A stretch of DNA of 64,000 bases from Chryseobacterium sediminis. Its GTDB lineage: Bacteria > Bacteroidota > Bacteroidia > Flavobacteriales > Weeksellaceae. The translations under genes were made by a program, and so were the position numbers. Positions 28,712-36,957 of this stretch are shown here, one piece after another. The notes beneath the pieces were generated by a model. The model saw only the letters and a program-made list of their open reading frames with translations. It searched no databases and was not told the DNA's origin. Location: NCBI RefSeq assembly GCF_008386505.1, contig NZ_VUNZ01000003.1, forward strand, positions 434,001 through 498,000, given 5' to 3'. Position 1 is the stretch's first letter, and every line of letters begins with the position of its first letter.

Positions 28712-29980
28712 ATGATGAAAACAAATTCAATATTACAGTATATGCTTATAGCAGTCTGTCTGTTTATATCAGGCAAAATGACTTCTCAGGAGATGGTAAC
28801 ACTCCCCAACGGGGGATGCGGAAGATTATTGGATACCAATACATCAAGTTCAAGTGATGGCGGTTTTCTTTGTTTCAGATTGGGAAAAGAAGCTGCTAAT
28901 CCGGGTAATATGACTGATACGGATGTCAATTCATTTGCTTCATTGAAGCCGGGTACAGGTGCTGGTCTTTTCTGCAGTATGTATGTAGGGGTAGGAACCA
29001 ATGGCGCCGATTTTCAGGCTAATAAACCTGTGTATATTGATTTTGCTTCAGATGGTTTCAATTTTAACCCCAGTTTTAATGGAGGAAATTTTGTTTTCTA
29101 CAACAATGGACAGGAAGTTTACCGTACCGGTATTAATGGACATTTCTTCTTTGATTTTGGTGATAATCAGGAGCGCCGGATTATTAAAGTAATTCCTACA
29201 GCGGCATGGGACGAAGTACAATTGGCTTTTGGAGAAGCTATAGGGATTGGTTTCTCATTCAGTCAGATGAGGGTGTATAATATTCTTTCGGAGTATTATC
29301 TGGCTCCTATGACTTATCTGTCTCAGCCTTCAGATAAAACAGTGGCTGCAGGCGGATCAACAACGATGACTGCTGTGATTAATAATACGCCTACAGATGA
29401 GACTCCTGATAATATTACTTACCAATGGCAGGTTCTCAACGGAAGTACATGGACTAATCTGGTGAATGGTACGAACTATAGCAATGTTACTTCATCCACT
29501 CTTACTATCAGTAATGTTCCTGTAGGATTTAATAATAATCAATACCGTGTAGTTGCCAACTCCAGTTTCCATACATGTTCCTTCCAGGCAATTTCTACTG
29601 TGGGAAGACTTTTTGTAAACTCTGTAAATGTCCCTGGGGCGATTTCGGCAGATCAAACAGTGTGTATGGATATCAGTAACGATCCGGCAGTATTTACTCA
29701 GACTGCAGCGGCACAGGTAAGCGGTTCTGCTGAGTATCAATGGCAAAGTTCAGCGGATAATATAACATTTGTGAATATTACGAATGCAACATCGGCTACT
29801 TATGATGCACCACCAGTGACACAGACTACTTATTATCGTAGAGGTGTAAGATCTGTACTCAATGGAAATACTACCGGTTATCAATACAGTAATGTGGTAA
29901 AAGTAACCGTAAAACAAAATTGTCTGATTAAATGTATCATAACAAACAGAATGCTATATACAAAGTTGAATTCCAATTAA
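28712..29980 (+). CDS. Secreted protein with two Ig-like domains
   Basis: 422 aa with a signal peptide ending near KMTSQ. Residues about 30-200 form an unrecognised beta-rich region. Two Ig-like repeats follow (about 205-300, with YQWQVLNGSTWTNL, and about 310-400, with YQWQSSADNITFVNIT), the latter ending YSNVVKVTVKQNC. The short tail (IKCIITNRMLYTKLNSN) is not a classical T9SS sorting domain. The protein is probably surface-exposed and adhesin-like, and may act with the preceding secreted protein. Confidence 0.75.
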   Translation: MMKTNSILQYMLIAVCLFISGKMTSQEMVTLPNGGCGRLLDTNTSSSSDGGFLCFRLGKEAANPGNMTDTDVNSFASLKPGTGAGLFCSMYVGVGTNGADFQANKPVYIDFASDGFNFNPSFNGGNFVFYNNGQEVYRTGINGHFFFDFGDNQERRIIKVIPTAAWDEVQLAFGEAIGIGFSFSQMRVYNILSEYYLAPMTYLSQPSDKTVAAGGSTTMTAVINNTPTDETPDNITYQWQVLNGSTWTNLVNGTNYSNVTSSTLTISNVPVGFNNNQYRVVANSSFHTCSFQAISTVGRLFVNSVNVPGAISADQTVCMDISNDPAVFTQTAAAQVSGSAEYQWQSSADNITFVNITNATSATYDAPPVTQTTYYRRGVRSVLNGNTTGYQYSNVVKVTVKQNCLIKCIITNRMLYTKLNSN

Positions 29981-30007
29981 ATAGACTGATTTCTAATTGA
30001 TTATACA

Positions 30008-30048
30008 AGCCTGTTTCAAAAGAAAAATTTGGAACAGGCTTTTTTTTG
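30008..30048 (+). terminator. Terminator of the Ig-like protein gene
   Basis: AAGCCTGTTTC pairs with GGAACAGGCTT, followed by T8. Confidence 0.88.
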
Positions 30049-30161
30049 TTCAACACCTGATTTTTTATTCCTTATACTACTAAAAAACCAATTGAGTGTA
30101 TTATTAATGTTATACTTCTTTAATACAATGAAATTTAGAACCATTATTTTTAAGATTTGAT

Positions 30162-30169
30162 TAATTTTG
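30162..30169 (+). promoter_or_regulatory. Bacteroidota -7 box TAATTTTG for the MFS gene
   Basis: A perfect TAnnTTTG whose last G lies 8 nt before the ATG at 30177. It predicts an almost leaderless mRNA. Confidence 0.5.
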
Positions 30170-30176
30170 CACCATC

Positions 30177-31412
30177 ATGGAAAATTCAAAGAAAAAAGCG
30201 GCTATAGGCTTCATATTTATTACTTTACTAATAGATATTACGGGATGGGGGATCATCATTCCTGTTGTTCCCAAATTAATTGAGGAACTTATTCACGCAG
30301 ATATTAGTGAAGCCGCAAAATATGGTGGCTGGCTTGGATTTGCCTATGCATTTACCCAATTTATATTCTCTCCGCTTGTTGGAAACCTGAGTGATAAGTA
30401 TGGGCGTAGACCTATAATCCTGATCTCTCTTTTCGGATTTGCCGTGGATTATATTTTCCTAGCATTGGCTCCCACAATCTGGTGGCTGTTTCTTGGAAGA
30501 GTTATTGCCGGAATAACGGGTGCAAGTGTCACTACTGCCAGTGCCTACATTGCAGATATTTCCACTGATGAAGACAGAGCCAAGAATTTTGGACTGATAG
30601 GAGCTGCTTTTGGTCTCGGATTTATCATAGGTCCGGTTCTGGGCGGTGTGCTGGGTCACTATGGAGCCAGAGTCCCTTTCTATGCGGCTGCGGGCTTGTG
30701 TCTGCTTAACTTCCTGTATGGATATTTCATACTTCCCGAAAGTTTGGATAAAGATAAAAGAAGAGAGTTTGACTGGAAACGTGCCAATCCTATAGGTTCA
30801 TTTAAGTTTTTAGGTAAACACCCTGAAATTTCTGGGCTTATTCTTTCCTTAATATTGATTTATATTGCAGGTCATGCTGTACAGAGTAACTGGAGCTTCT
30901 TTACGATGTATAAGTTCAACTGGACAGAAAGAATGGTGGGGATTTCATTAGGGGTAGTAGGTTTATTGGTTGGTCTCGTACAAGGTGGGCTTATCAGATG
31001 GACTACTCCAAGGCTTGGAGAGCAGAAAAGTATTTACTACGGACTGGCTTTTTACGCAGTAGGAATGCTGTTGTTTGCTTTTGCTTCTGAAGGATGGATG
31101 ATGTTTGTATTTTTAGTTCCTTATTGTTTAGGAGGGATCTGTGGGCCGGCTTTACAGTCTGTCATCACAAAAAGTGTTCCTTCCAATGAGCAGGGTGAAC
31201 TTCAGGGAGCGTTGACGAGTTTAATGAGTGCAACTTCTATTATCGGGCCTCCGATGATGACGAATTTGTTTTACTTTTTTACGCATGATGAAGCGCCATT
31301 TAAATTTTCAGGTGCCCCTTTCTTTTTAGCATTTATTTTAATGGCAGTCAGTGTTGTGATTACCTATTCTGCATTTCAGAAAAAAGGAAAAGAAAAAATA
31401 AAGGATTTTTAG
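30177..31412 (+). CDS. MFS drug transporter, TetA/TCR-like
   Basis: 411 aa, 12 transmembrane segments, of the DHA1 type. Motif A (GNLSDKYGRRP) is at 69-79 and the antiporter motif C region (GLGFIIGPVLGG) at about 146-157. An acidic residue occurs in helix 1 (LIDITGWGIIIPVVP), as in TetA. It probably exports small hydrophobic compounds in exchange for protons. The similarity is to the TCR/Tet branch, but chromosomal Flavobacteriia members of this group are not shown to give tetracycline resistance, so I do not call it a resistance gene. Confidence 0.88.
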   Translation: MENSKKKAAIGFIFITLLIDITGWGIIIPVVPKLIEELIHADISEAAKYGGWLGFAYAFTQFIFSPLVGNLSDKYGRRPIILISLFGFAVDYIFLALAPTIWWLFLGRVIAGITGASVTTASAYIADISTDEDRAKNFGLIGAAFGLGFIIGPVLGGVLGHYGARVPFYAAAGLCLLNFLYGYFILPESLDKDKRREFDWKRANPIGSFKFLGKHPEISGLILSLILIYIAGHAVQSNWSFFTMYKFNWTERMVGISLGVVGLLVGLVQGGLIRWTTPRLGEQKSIYYGLAFYAVGMLLFAFASEGWMMFVFLVPYCLGGICGPALQSVITKSVPSNEQGELQGALTSLMSATSIIGPPMMTNLFYFFTHDEAPFKFSGAPFFLAFILMAVSVVITYSAFQKKGKEKIKDF

Positions 31413-31518
31413 AGACGATAGATTCGTTCTATTCCGAACATATATATAGGTCAGGGTGCAATCTATTCAATAATTTTACAGAAGTAGTCTTTCTGCTTTT
31501 TTAAACACAAAATAAATT

Positions 31519-32328
31519 ATGAATACATTAAACCTGGAAAAGTATTTTGAACGGATTCATTTCACCGGAACTCCGGAATTGAGCATGGAGGTATTGAAAA
31601 CAATACACCAGCTTCATCCTAAACATATTCCTTTTGAGAATATTGACTCTTACACAGGAACAGTTCCTTCTCTGAATTTGGAGGATGTTTTCAAAAAATT
31701 GGTTACAGAATCAAGAGGCGGATATTGCTATGAACAAAATCTCCTTTTAAGCGAAGTTTTAAAACATTTAGGATTCAATGTAAAATTACAGCTTGGAAGA
31801 GTAGTGTGGGGGAGGCAGGAAGACAGCGTTGCGGCACAGACTCATTTATTACTGATCGTTGATTTTGGAGGTGAAAAGTATATTGCGGACTGTGGATTTG
31901 GGACTGCTACGCTTACAGCACCGATCCTTTTAAATGAAGAAGAACCACAGCAAACACCCAACGGAATATTTAAAGTCTCCCATAAAGAAGACACCTATAC
32001 CCTCTGGATGCTGAAAGAACAATGGTTCCCGGTGTACCGCTTCATACTGGAACATGTAGAGCCCATTGATCTTACTATCTCTAATTGGTATTTGTCTACT
32101 CATCCGGATTCTCATTTTAAAAACAAACTGATCCTTTCAAAAGTAGATGAGAATGCCCGTTATACCTATACAGACCATGTCCTTAATATCCGGTCTGATC
32201 ATGGTGAAAAAGAATCCATATCTATAGAAAATGATATGCAGTTGTATGAAATACTGATGAATACTTTTGGTCTAAAAGAAAATGCAGTAGAGGCTTTGAA
32301 ATCAAAAGCCGAAGTTTACAGGATATAA
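31519..32328 (+). CDS. Arylamine N-acetyltransferase
   Basis: 269 aa, typical for NAT, which moves acetyl from acetyl-CoA to arylamines or hydrazines in the cytosol. The catalytic triad is complete: C70 in SRGGYCYEQN, H109 in AAQTHLLLIV and D124 in KYIADCGFG. The N-terminal region PFENIDSYTG also matches the family. It stands alone between the MFS gene and a bidirectional terminator. Confidence 0.94.
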   Translation: MNTLNLEKYFERIHFTGTPELSMEVLKTIHQLHPKHIPFENIDSYTGTVPSLNLEDVFKKLVTESRGGYCYEQNLLLSEVLKHLGFNVKLQLGRVVWGRQEDSVAAQTHLLLIVDFGGEKYIADCGFGTATLTAPILLNEEEPQQTPNGIFKVSHKEDTYTLWMLKEQWFPVYRFILEHVEPIDLTISNWYLSTHPDSHFKNKLILSKVDENARYTYTDHVLNIRSDHGEKESISIENDMQLYEILMNTFGLKENAVEALKSKAEVYRI

Positions 32329-32351
32329 AATATAATCTTTGTATATAATAA

Positions 32352-32385
32352 AAACGGGAAGCTGTCTGGCTTCCCGTTTCTTTTT
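32352..32385. terminator. Bidirectional terminator between convergent genes
   Basis: The 11-bp stem AAACGGGAAGC / GCTTCCCGTTT has T-rich DNA on the right and A-rich DNA on the left. It can serve both the acetyltransferase gene and the minus-strand gene at 32407. Confidence 0.9.
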
Positions 32386-32406
32386 GAAATCTGATTTTTA
32401 TGAAAA

Positions 32407-33357
32407 TTATGGATAAAGGGATTTTGTCCCGTTACTTACAATATTACTGCCCAATCCTGAGAATGATACAGAGAAATTATTGCTGTTAAAGCTTAAAGAG
32501 CCGGTAGGCGTGCAAAGTCCCAGCGCATAACGGCATTGTCCATAAGCTCCTGTTCTCTTTGTAATCTTACTTTCACTTTTTGCTTTTCCTAAACTGATAT
32601 ATCCCCAATCACTTACATCCGCATTGGAAACCGTAGAACCTGAATAATAAATGGTAATCTGATACCCGGCTTCCCCTCTCTTGGAACCCCATAGCCAGTT
32701 TGCTGTCCACCATTGTTTATACCAGGTAGAAACTACTTTTGCCGCCTGATTGTTGTTGGAAGCTTCAGAATTTCCACGTGGATCCATCATAATAAGACCT
32801 CCGAAAACATTATCCCAGATAATCCCTGAATCTTTGTAAAAACACAATGTAGTAAACTTTCCGTTTTTGCCGCTCCACGTTATTTCCATAACATTAGTTC
32901 CGGATTTCACTTCTTCAGTTACAGCTTCTTTTAGTCCCTGTTGGGCTGTTGTCAGATCATCTCCGCTATATAAATCTCCAATTTTTCCAATCTTTACTGA
33001 AGAAGGATCCATGATGTTTCCTGTTGCAATAAACTGATCTTTACCTGTGATCAGGCTTTTAGAAAGATCAATGCTTTTTTGAGTTGAAATTTTTCCTAAT
33101 ACCTTCACTTCTGCAATCTGCAGATCATTTTTCAGATAAGTTTCAAGGTTTTTTCCGGATTCATTCAGTTGAAGCTGTACTGCTTCAGGAACAATTTGAG
33201 AGGAAAGAGGAGTGATCTCCTTTTTCAGTTCATCGACGGTTATTTTTGCCTGAACTGTTTCCTGTTGGTTCAATTCGTTGTTTTCATTCTGGCAGCTGCT
33301 GAGTGCCAATACCGATAATACGGCGAAAACTTTAAAAGTAGTCACTAGTTTTTTCAT
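32407..33357 (-). CDS. Hypothetical lipoprotein
   Basis: 316 aa with the lipobox LALSSC near residue 22. Residues 25-160 are charged and mostly helical. The C-terminal half is rich in Trp, Gly and Ser (WYKQWWTANWLWGSKRG...; GSLSFNSNNFSVSFSGLGS) and looks beta-structured, with a possible disulfide in YGQCRYALGLCTP. No family was recognised. It should sit in the cell envelope. It is monocistronic. Confidence 0.7.
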   Translation of the reverse strand: MKKLVTTFKVFAVLSVLALSSCQNENNELNQQETVQAKITVDELKKEITPLSSQIVPEAVQLQLNESGKNLETYLKNDLQIAEVKVLGKISTQKSIDLSKSLITGKDQFIATGNIMDPSSVKIGKIGDLYSGDDLTTAQQGLKEAVTEEVKSGTNVMEITWSGKNGKFTTLCFYKDSGIIWDNVFGGLIMMDPRGNSEASNNNQAAKVVSTWYKQWWTANWLWGSKRGEAGYQITIYYSGSTVSNADVSDWGYISLGKAKSESKITKRTGAYGQCRYALGLCTPTGSLSFNSNNFSVSFSGLGSNIVSNGTKSLYP

Positions 33358-33442
33358 ACTATATATTTGTTTGGTTGTGCATTATAAATATACAGAATTG
33401 TTATGTAATTCTCATTGTTTTGAATTAAGTATTTGTTAATTT

Positions 33443-33695
33443 ATAGGTGGCAGGTAGCAGGTAGCAGGTAGCAGATAGCAGGGGGAACACTCTGTGAAGT
33501 AGTAATGAAGGGTTTTTGAAATCAATGGTGAATTTTGCTTCGCAAGTGAATGGTGAATTCTTGAGGGGAGATTCTAGAACCAAGAATTAAAAACCAAAAA
33601 TCAAGATAATGATAATCTAAATAGAACCAGCAACAAAAAATAAACTTGCAACAAAATAAACTTGCAACCAACAACATTAAATATTGAACTTTGAA
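33443..33695 (+). repeat. Dispersed intergenic element, left copy of inverted pair
   Basis: About 253 bp that match, as reverse complement, 36643-36894. It opens with four to five GGTAGCA-type heptamers (33450-33482). A segment GGTGAATTTTGCTTCGCAAG follows, then runs of CCAGCAACAAAA type and a tandem 16-mer (CAACAAAATAAACTTG). No ORF. The flanks 33358-33442 and 33696-33789 hold no gene. Confidence 0.8.
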
Positions 33696-33789
33696 CCTTG
33701 AATCTTGAGCTTTATTATAAAATCTTAAAATTTGTTTAAATTTTTAGTTTACCATCCATAAATGCAATAATCTTTCGTAATTTTACGGC

Positions 33790-34131
33790 ATGGAATTAAG
33801 CATTGGAGAAATGGCACTCATTGCCATTGCAATCGTTGTATTATTCGGACCGGATAAACTGCCTCAGATTGCGCGTGACTTAGGTGCAGGCGTGAGAAAA
33901 ATGCGTGGAGCAGTAGAAGATATCAAAACTGAAATTATGAAAGAAACAGATAATCCTGTTTCTGAAATAAAGCGTGAGATTGAAAAGGTAAAAGATGCTG
34001 CGAAAGATTTCAACCCGATGAAAGATATCGAAAAGGATATTCTTACGGAACCTGGTTCTCTTGCTTCTAATGAGCCTCCCAAACCGAAACCGGCTGATGA
34101 TGAGACTTATGAAGGACCTGTAAGCAGATAA
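33790..34131 (+). CDS. tatA: Sec-independent translocase subunit TatA/TatB-like
   Basis: 113 aa. One N-terminal transmembrane helix (about 2-20) is followed by the hallmark FGPDKLPQIARDLG amphipathic segment and a charged, Pro/Lys-rich tail. It would form the pore of the twin-arginine pathway for folded proteins. No tatC is adjacent. The length and long tail could also suit TatB; the two are not separable here. It is the first gene of an operon, 2 nt before the PAP2 gene. Confidence 0.88.
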   Translation: MELSIGEMALIAIAIVVLFGPDKLPQIARDLGAGVRKMRGAVEDIKTEIMKETDNPVSEIKREIEKVKDAAKDFNPMKDIEKDILTEPGSLASNEPPKPKPADDETYEGPVSR

Positions 34132-34133
34132 TT

Positions 34134-34700
34134 ATGGAGGAGATCATTCAGGAAGATAAAAAGGTATTTCTGTACCTTAATAATCTGGGCGATTCATCTT
34201 TCGACCAGTTTTGGATGCTGATTTCAAGTACCTGGATTTGGGTACCTCTTTATATTATTTTTCTTTATTTTTTATACAAAAATTATCAACTAAGAACTTT
34301 AGTTTTTATTCTCATATTTATAGGACTTGGGGCTATGGTTTCTGATCAGCTGGCCAATATTTTCAAATACGGGGTAGCGAGGTTAAGGCCATGCCATGAC
34401 CCTACTTTGGAACATCATATGAGAATTGTGAAATGTGGCGGGCAGTTTGGGTTTTATTCTGCTCATGCCTCCAATACCTTCTTTTTAGCAACTTATTTAG
34501 GTATTTTACTGAAAAAGAAGATTAAATGGTTTCCTTATGCTATATTTGCATGGGCTCTGGTTGTTTCGTATAGCCGAATCTATTTAGGAGTGCATTTCCC
34601 AATTGATATTTTGGTGGGGGCGTTTGTTGGATCTTTATTGGGAGTGATATTTGGGGCACTCGCCAAAAAAGTGATCAATAAACAAACTATAACCTCATGA
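34134..34700 (+). CDS. PAP2-family membrane phosphatase
   Basis: 188 aa, five to six transmembrane helices. The three phosphatase motifs are present: K78-RLRP (KYGVARLRP), S109-A-H111 (YSAHASN) and SR...H154...D158 (SRIYLGVHFPID). The family dephosphorylates lipid phosphates such as undecaprenyl pyrophosphate or lipid A at the outer face of the membrane. The stop overlaps the next start by 4 nt (ATGA), showing coupling with the TPR gene. Confidence 0.9.
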   Translation: MEEIIQEDKKVFLYLNNLGDSSFDQFWMLISSTWIWVPLYIIFLYFLYKNYQLRTLVFILIFIGLGAMVSDQLANIFKYGVARLRPCHDPTLEHHMRIVKCGGQFGFYSAHASNTFFLATYLGILLKKKIKWFPYAIFAWALVVSYSRIYLGVHFPIDILVGAFVGSLLGVIFGALAKKVINKQTITS

Positions 34701-35509
34701 AAAAAACTTTATTATTAGTAACTTCCCTTTGTTTTTCCCTTAATTTTTATGCCCAGGATAAAAAACTGGCTGAAGACTGTTTTAAGAAAGCTGATTATAA
34801 GTGTGCAGAAGAGCAATACTTAAAACTGGCAGAAAAAGAGCAGATTCAAAAATTTCAGTCGGAATATTATGATTATCTCGGGACCGCTCAGAGAAGGCTG
34901 GGGAAGACCACTCAGGCTTTTAAATCTTATGATTCTGCCTTAAAGGCAAACCCTATGTCGGTTTCAGTGTATGTTAACCTCTCATCGCTTTACAGTCAGA
35001 AGGGGAATAAGATAAAAGCACTGGAATATGTAGAAAAAGGATTGAAAGTGAATCCTGAAACTCCGGATTTATACCTTACCCGTTCCAAAATCTATGACAG
35101 TCAGGGGAAAAAGGATCTTGCTATCAAAGATCTTAACCAAATTCTGACTTTTGCACCAGATAATATTTTTGCTAAAACAGGGCTGGCCAATCTGAAAAAA
35201 AATAATGGTGACCTTGATGGCGCTTTAAAAGATTATAATACACTTATTTCTGAAAAACCGGAATCTTTGCTTTACAACGGCCGTGCTGATGTGTATTTTA
35301 AAATGAAAAAATATAAAGAAGCACTTACCGATGCCAATAAAGCCATCTCAATAGATCCGAAATTTGCACAATCCTATGTGAGCAAAGCTATGATTCTGCT
35401 GGATACCTCCAAACTTAAGGAAGCCTGTGCAAATCTGGATAAAGCAGTTACTTTAGGCTACGAAAAAGCAGTGCTTACAGATTCCTATGCTAAATGTGGT
35501 AAGAAATAA
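34697..35509 (+). CDS. Exported TPR-repeat protein
   Basis: 270 aa with a signal peptide (MKKTLLLVTSLCFSLNFYAQ) followed by about six tetratricopeptide repeats (for example GTAQRRLGKTTQAFKSYDSALKANP and SKIYDSQGKKDLAIKDLNQILTFAPD). It is a periplasmic scaffold for protein-protein contacts; the partner is unknown. It is the third gene in the tatA-PAP2-TPR unit. Confidence 0.88.
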   Translation: MKKTLLLVTSLCFSLNFYAQDKKLAEDCFKKADYKCAEEQYLKLAEKEQIQKFQSEYYDYLGTAQRRLGKTTQAFKSYDSALKANPMSVSVYVNLSSLYSQKGNKIKALEYVEKGLKVNPETPDLYLTRSKIYDSQGKKDLAIKDLNQILTFAPDNIFAKTGLANLKKNNGDLDGALKDYNTLISEKPESLLYNGRADVYFKMKKYKEALTDANKAISIDPKFAQSYVSKAMILLDTSKLKEACANLDKAVTLGYEKAVLTDSYAKCGKK

Positions 35510-35594
35510 GTTGACATTTTAATCCTTATAATAAATCCAAACTAAAATACCAAAATCTGGTTAACTGTTTTAAAAACGAATAAAGAAAAGAAAG

Positions 35595-36047
35595 ATGTTG
35601 AATATTGTTCTTGTAGAACCCGAAATACCTAATAACACAGGCAATATCGGAAGATTATGTGTAGGAACCGAAAGCAGATTACACCTGGTTCATCCATTTG
35701 GATTTGTAATTAATGATAAAAACCTAAAGCGTTCCGGGCTGGATTATTGGGTGCATCTTGATGTTTCTGAATATGCTGATATTGAAGAATGGATTCAACA
35801 GATTCCTGATAAGTCCCGCGTTTTTTTAATGAGTTCACATGCTGAAAAATCATATCTGGAAACCGAATTTCAGGATGGAGACTGGCTGGTTTTTGGAAAG
35901 GAGAGTGTGGGTCTGAGTAAAGAGGTTCTGGACCGTTTTGAAAACCATCTTACAATTCCTATGTCTAAACTGATCAGGAGTTTTAATATTGCGAATTCCG
36001 TTGCTTTTGTGGTGGGAGAAGCAAAAAGACAGATCGGTCTGAAATAA
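35595..36047 (+). CDS. trmL: tRNA (cytidine(34)-2'-O)-methyltransferase
   Basis: 150 aa. A SPOUT-fold enzyme that 2'-O-methylates the wobble base of tRNA-Leu species. The three SpoU-type motifs are present: EIPNNTGNIGRLC (9-21), FGKESVGLS and IPMSKLIRSFNIANSVAFVVGE forming the knotted SAM site. The length and first residues (MLNIVLVEPEIPNNTGNIGR) match TrmL closely. It is followed by a hairpin and by convergent rlmH. Confidence 0.93.
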   Translation: MLNIVLVEPEIPNNTGNIGRLCVGTESRLHLVHPFGFVINDKNLKRSGLDYWVHLDVSEYADIEEWIQQIPDKSRVFLMSSHAEKSYLETEFQDGDWLVFGKESVGLSKEVLDRFENHLTIPMSKLIRSFNIANSVAFVVGEAKRQIGLK

Positions 36048-36090
36048 CTGATTTCAATAGACAGAAAAACGATAAACTTAAAGAAATATG

Positions 36091-36121
36091 AACCCTTCTG
36101 AATTGAATCGGAAGGGTTTTG
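36091..36121. terminator. Terminator between trmL and rlmH
   Basis: AACCCTTC pairs with GAAGGGTT across a 12-nt loop, followed by TTTTGT on the plus strand. It is probably shared by the convergent genes. Confidence 0.75.
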
Positions 36122-36123
36122 TA

Positions 36124-36597
36124 TTAATCGTTATGATAAGGCTTGCCTTGTAGAATCTGATCAGCGCGGTAAAGTTGTTCAACAATAAACAGGCGGATCA
36201 TCTGGTGGGTAAATGTCATTTTGGATAATGACATTTTTTCATTTGCTCTGCTGTACATGTCTTCAGAAAAGCCATAAGCTCCTCCAATCAGAATGTGTAC
36301 TTTTTTCACAGAAGAATTCATCCAGGTATCAATTTTCTGCGAAAATTCACGGCTGGTAAACTGTTTTCCTTTTTCATCAAGAATCACTACCAGATCGTTT
36401 TTGTCGATATGATTTAAAAACAATTTGGCTTCTTCCTTTTTAAGAAGATCAGGGGACAGGTTTTTGGCATTTTTAACATCCGGGATTTCAGTGATTTCAA
36501 AATTCCAGTGTTTAGGTAAACGGTTGAGATAGTAATTTATTAACGATGTAATTTCTTTATCGTCTGTTTTACCGATACAAAGTAAACTGATTCGCAT
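36124..36597 (-). CDS. rlmH: 23S rRNA (pseudouridine(1915)-N3)-methyltransferase
   Basis: 157 aa from the ATG at 36597 (MRISLLCIGKTDDKEI), the usual RlmH length and start. A longer in-frame form from 36633 adds 12 residues and would include the promoter box. The SAM-binding SPOUT motif LIGGAYGFSEDMYSRANEKMSLS and the C-terminal RLFIVEQLYRADQILQGKPYHND are classical. It methylates pseudouridine 1915 in helix 69 of assembled 70S ribosomes. Confidence 0.96.
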   Translation of the reverse strand: MRISLLCIGKTDDKEITSLINYYLNRLPKHWNFEITEIPDVKNAKNLSPDLLKKEEAKLFLNHIDKNDLVVILDEKGKQFTSREFSQKIDTWMNSSVKKVHILIGGAYGFSEDMYSRANEKMSLSKMTFTHQMIRLFIVEQLYRADQILQGKPYHND

Positions 36598-36616
36598 TGT
36601 AAGAAGTTTCAGAGTG

Positions 36617-36624
36617 CAAAGATA
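36617..36624 (-). promoter_or_regulatory. Bacteroidota -7 box TATCTTTG for rlmH
   Basis: A perfect TAnnTTTG on the minus strand, 20 nt upstream of the chosen ATG at 36597. Confidence 0.55.
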
Positions 36625-36642
36625 GGGCTTCACAGGGTAATG

Positions 36643-36894
36643 TTCAAAGTTTTGGGTTTAATGTTTAATGTTGCTTGTTTTCTGGTTGCTGGTTGTTTTT
36701 GTTTTTTTGTTGCTAGTTGTTGGTTGTCTTTGTTGCTGGTTTTGTTTAGATTGTTATATCTTGGCTTCTGATACTCTCTTCAAAAATTCACCATTCACTT
36801 GCGAAGCAAAATTCACCATTGACTTCAATGAACCTTCATTACTATTTCACAGAGTATCCCCCTGCTACCTACTAAACTCCTACCTGCCACCTAT
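36643..36894 (-). repeat. Dispersed intergenic element, right copy of inverted pair
   Basis: The reverse complement matches 33443-33695 over about 250 bp: the AGGTGGCAGGTAG start, the CTCTGTGAA-TAGTAATGAAGG segment, the 29-nt stretch around TTTTGCTTCGCAAGTGAATG, then AACCAGCAACAAA runs and CATTAAA near the far end. A short ORF here (36668-36919) is an artefact of the repeat. Confidence 0.8.
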
Positions 36895-36930
36895 CACCTT
36901 TTATCTTTTCCCTATTTAATTTAATTCCCC

Positions 36931-36938
36931 TACATTTG
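36931..36938 (+). promoter_or_regulatory. Bacteroidota -7 box TACATTTG for the YihY gene
   Basis: A perfect TAnnTTTG, with its last G 20 nt before the ATG at 36958. Confidence 0.55.
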
Positions 36939-36957
36939 TATAAAGACAAACAGATCG

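Noticed and set aside
30177..31412. Tetracycline-resistance gene
   Set aside because: The protein is in the TetA-like branch of MFS pumps, but no sign of mobility surrounds it and resistance cannot be inferred from family motifs alone.
33450..33482. Tandem GGTAGCA heptamers, considered as a CRISPR array or VNTR
   Set aside because: The units are too short and have no spacers; they are part of the 250-bp intergenic element, so not CRISPR.
36668..36919. 83-codon ORF rich in Val/Leu/Cys
   Set aside because: It lies completely in the right copy of the inverted intergenic element and its composition comes from GTTGCTGGTTGT repeats.
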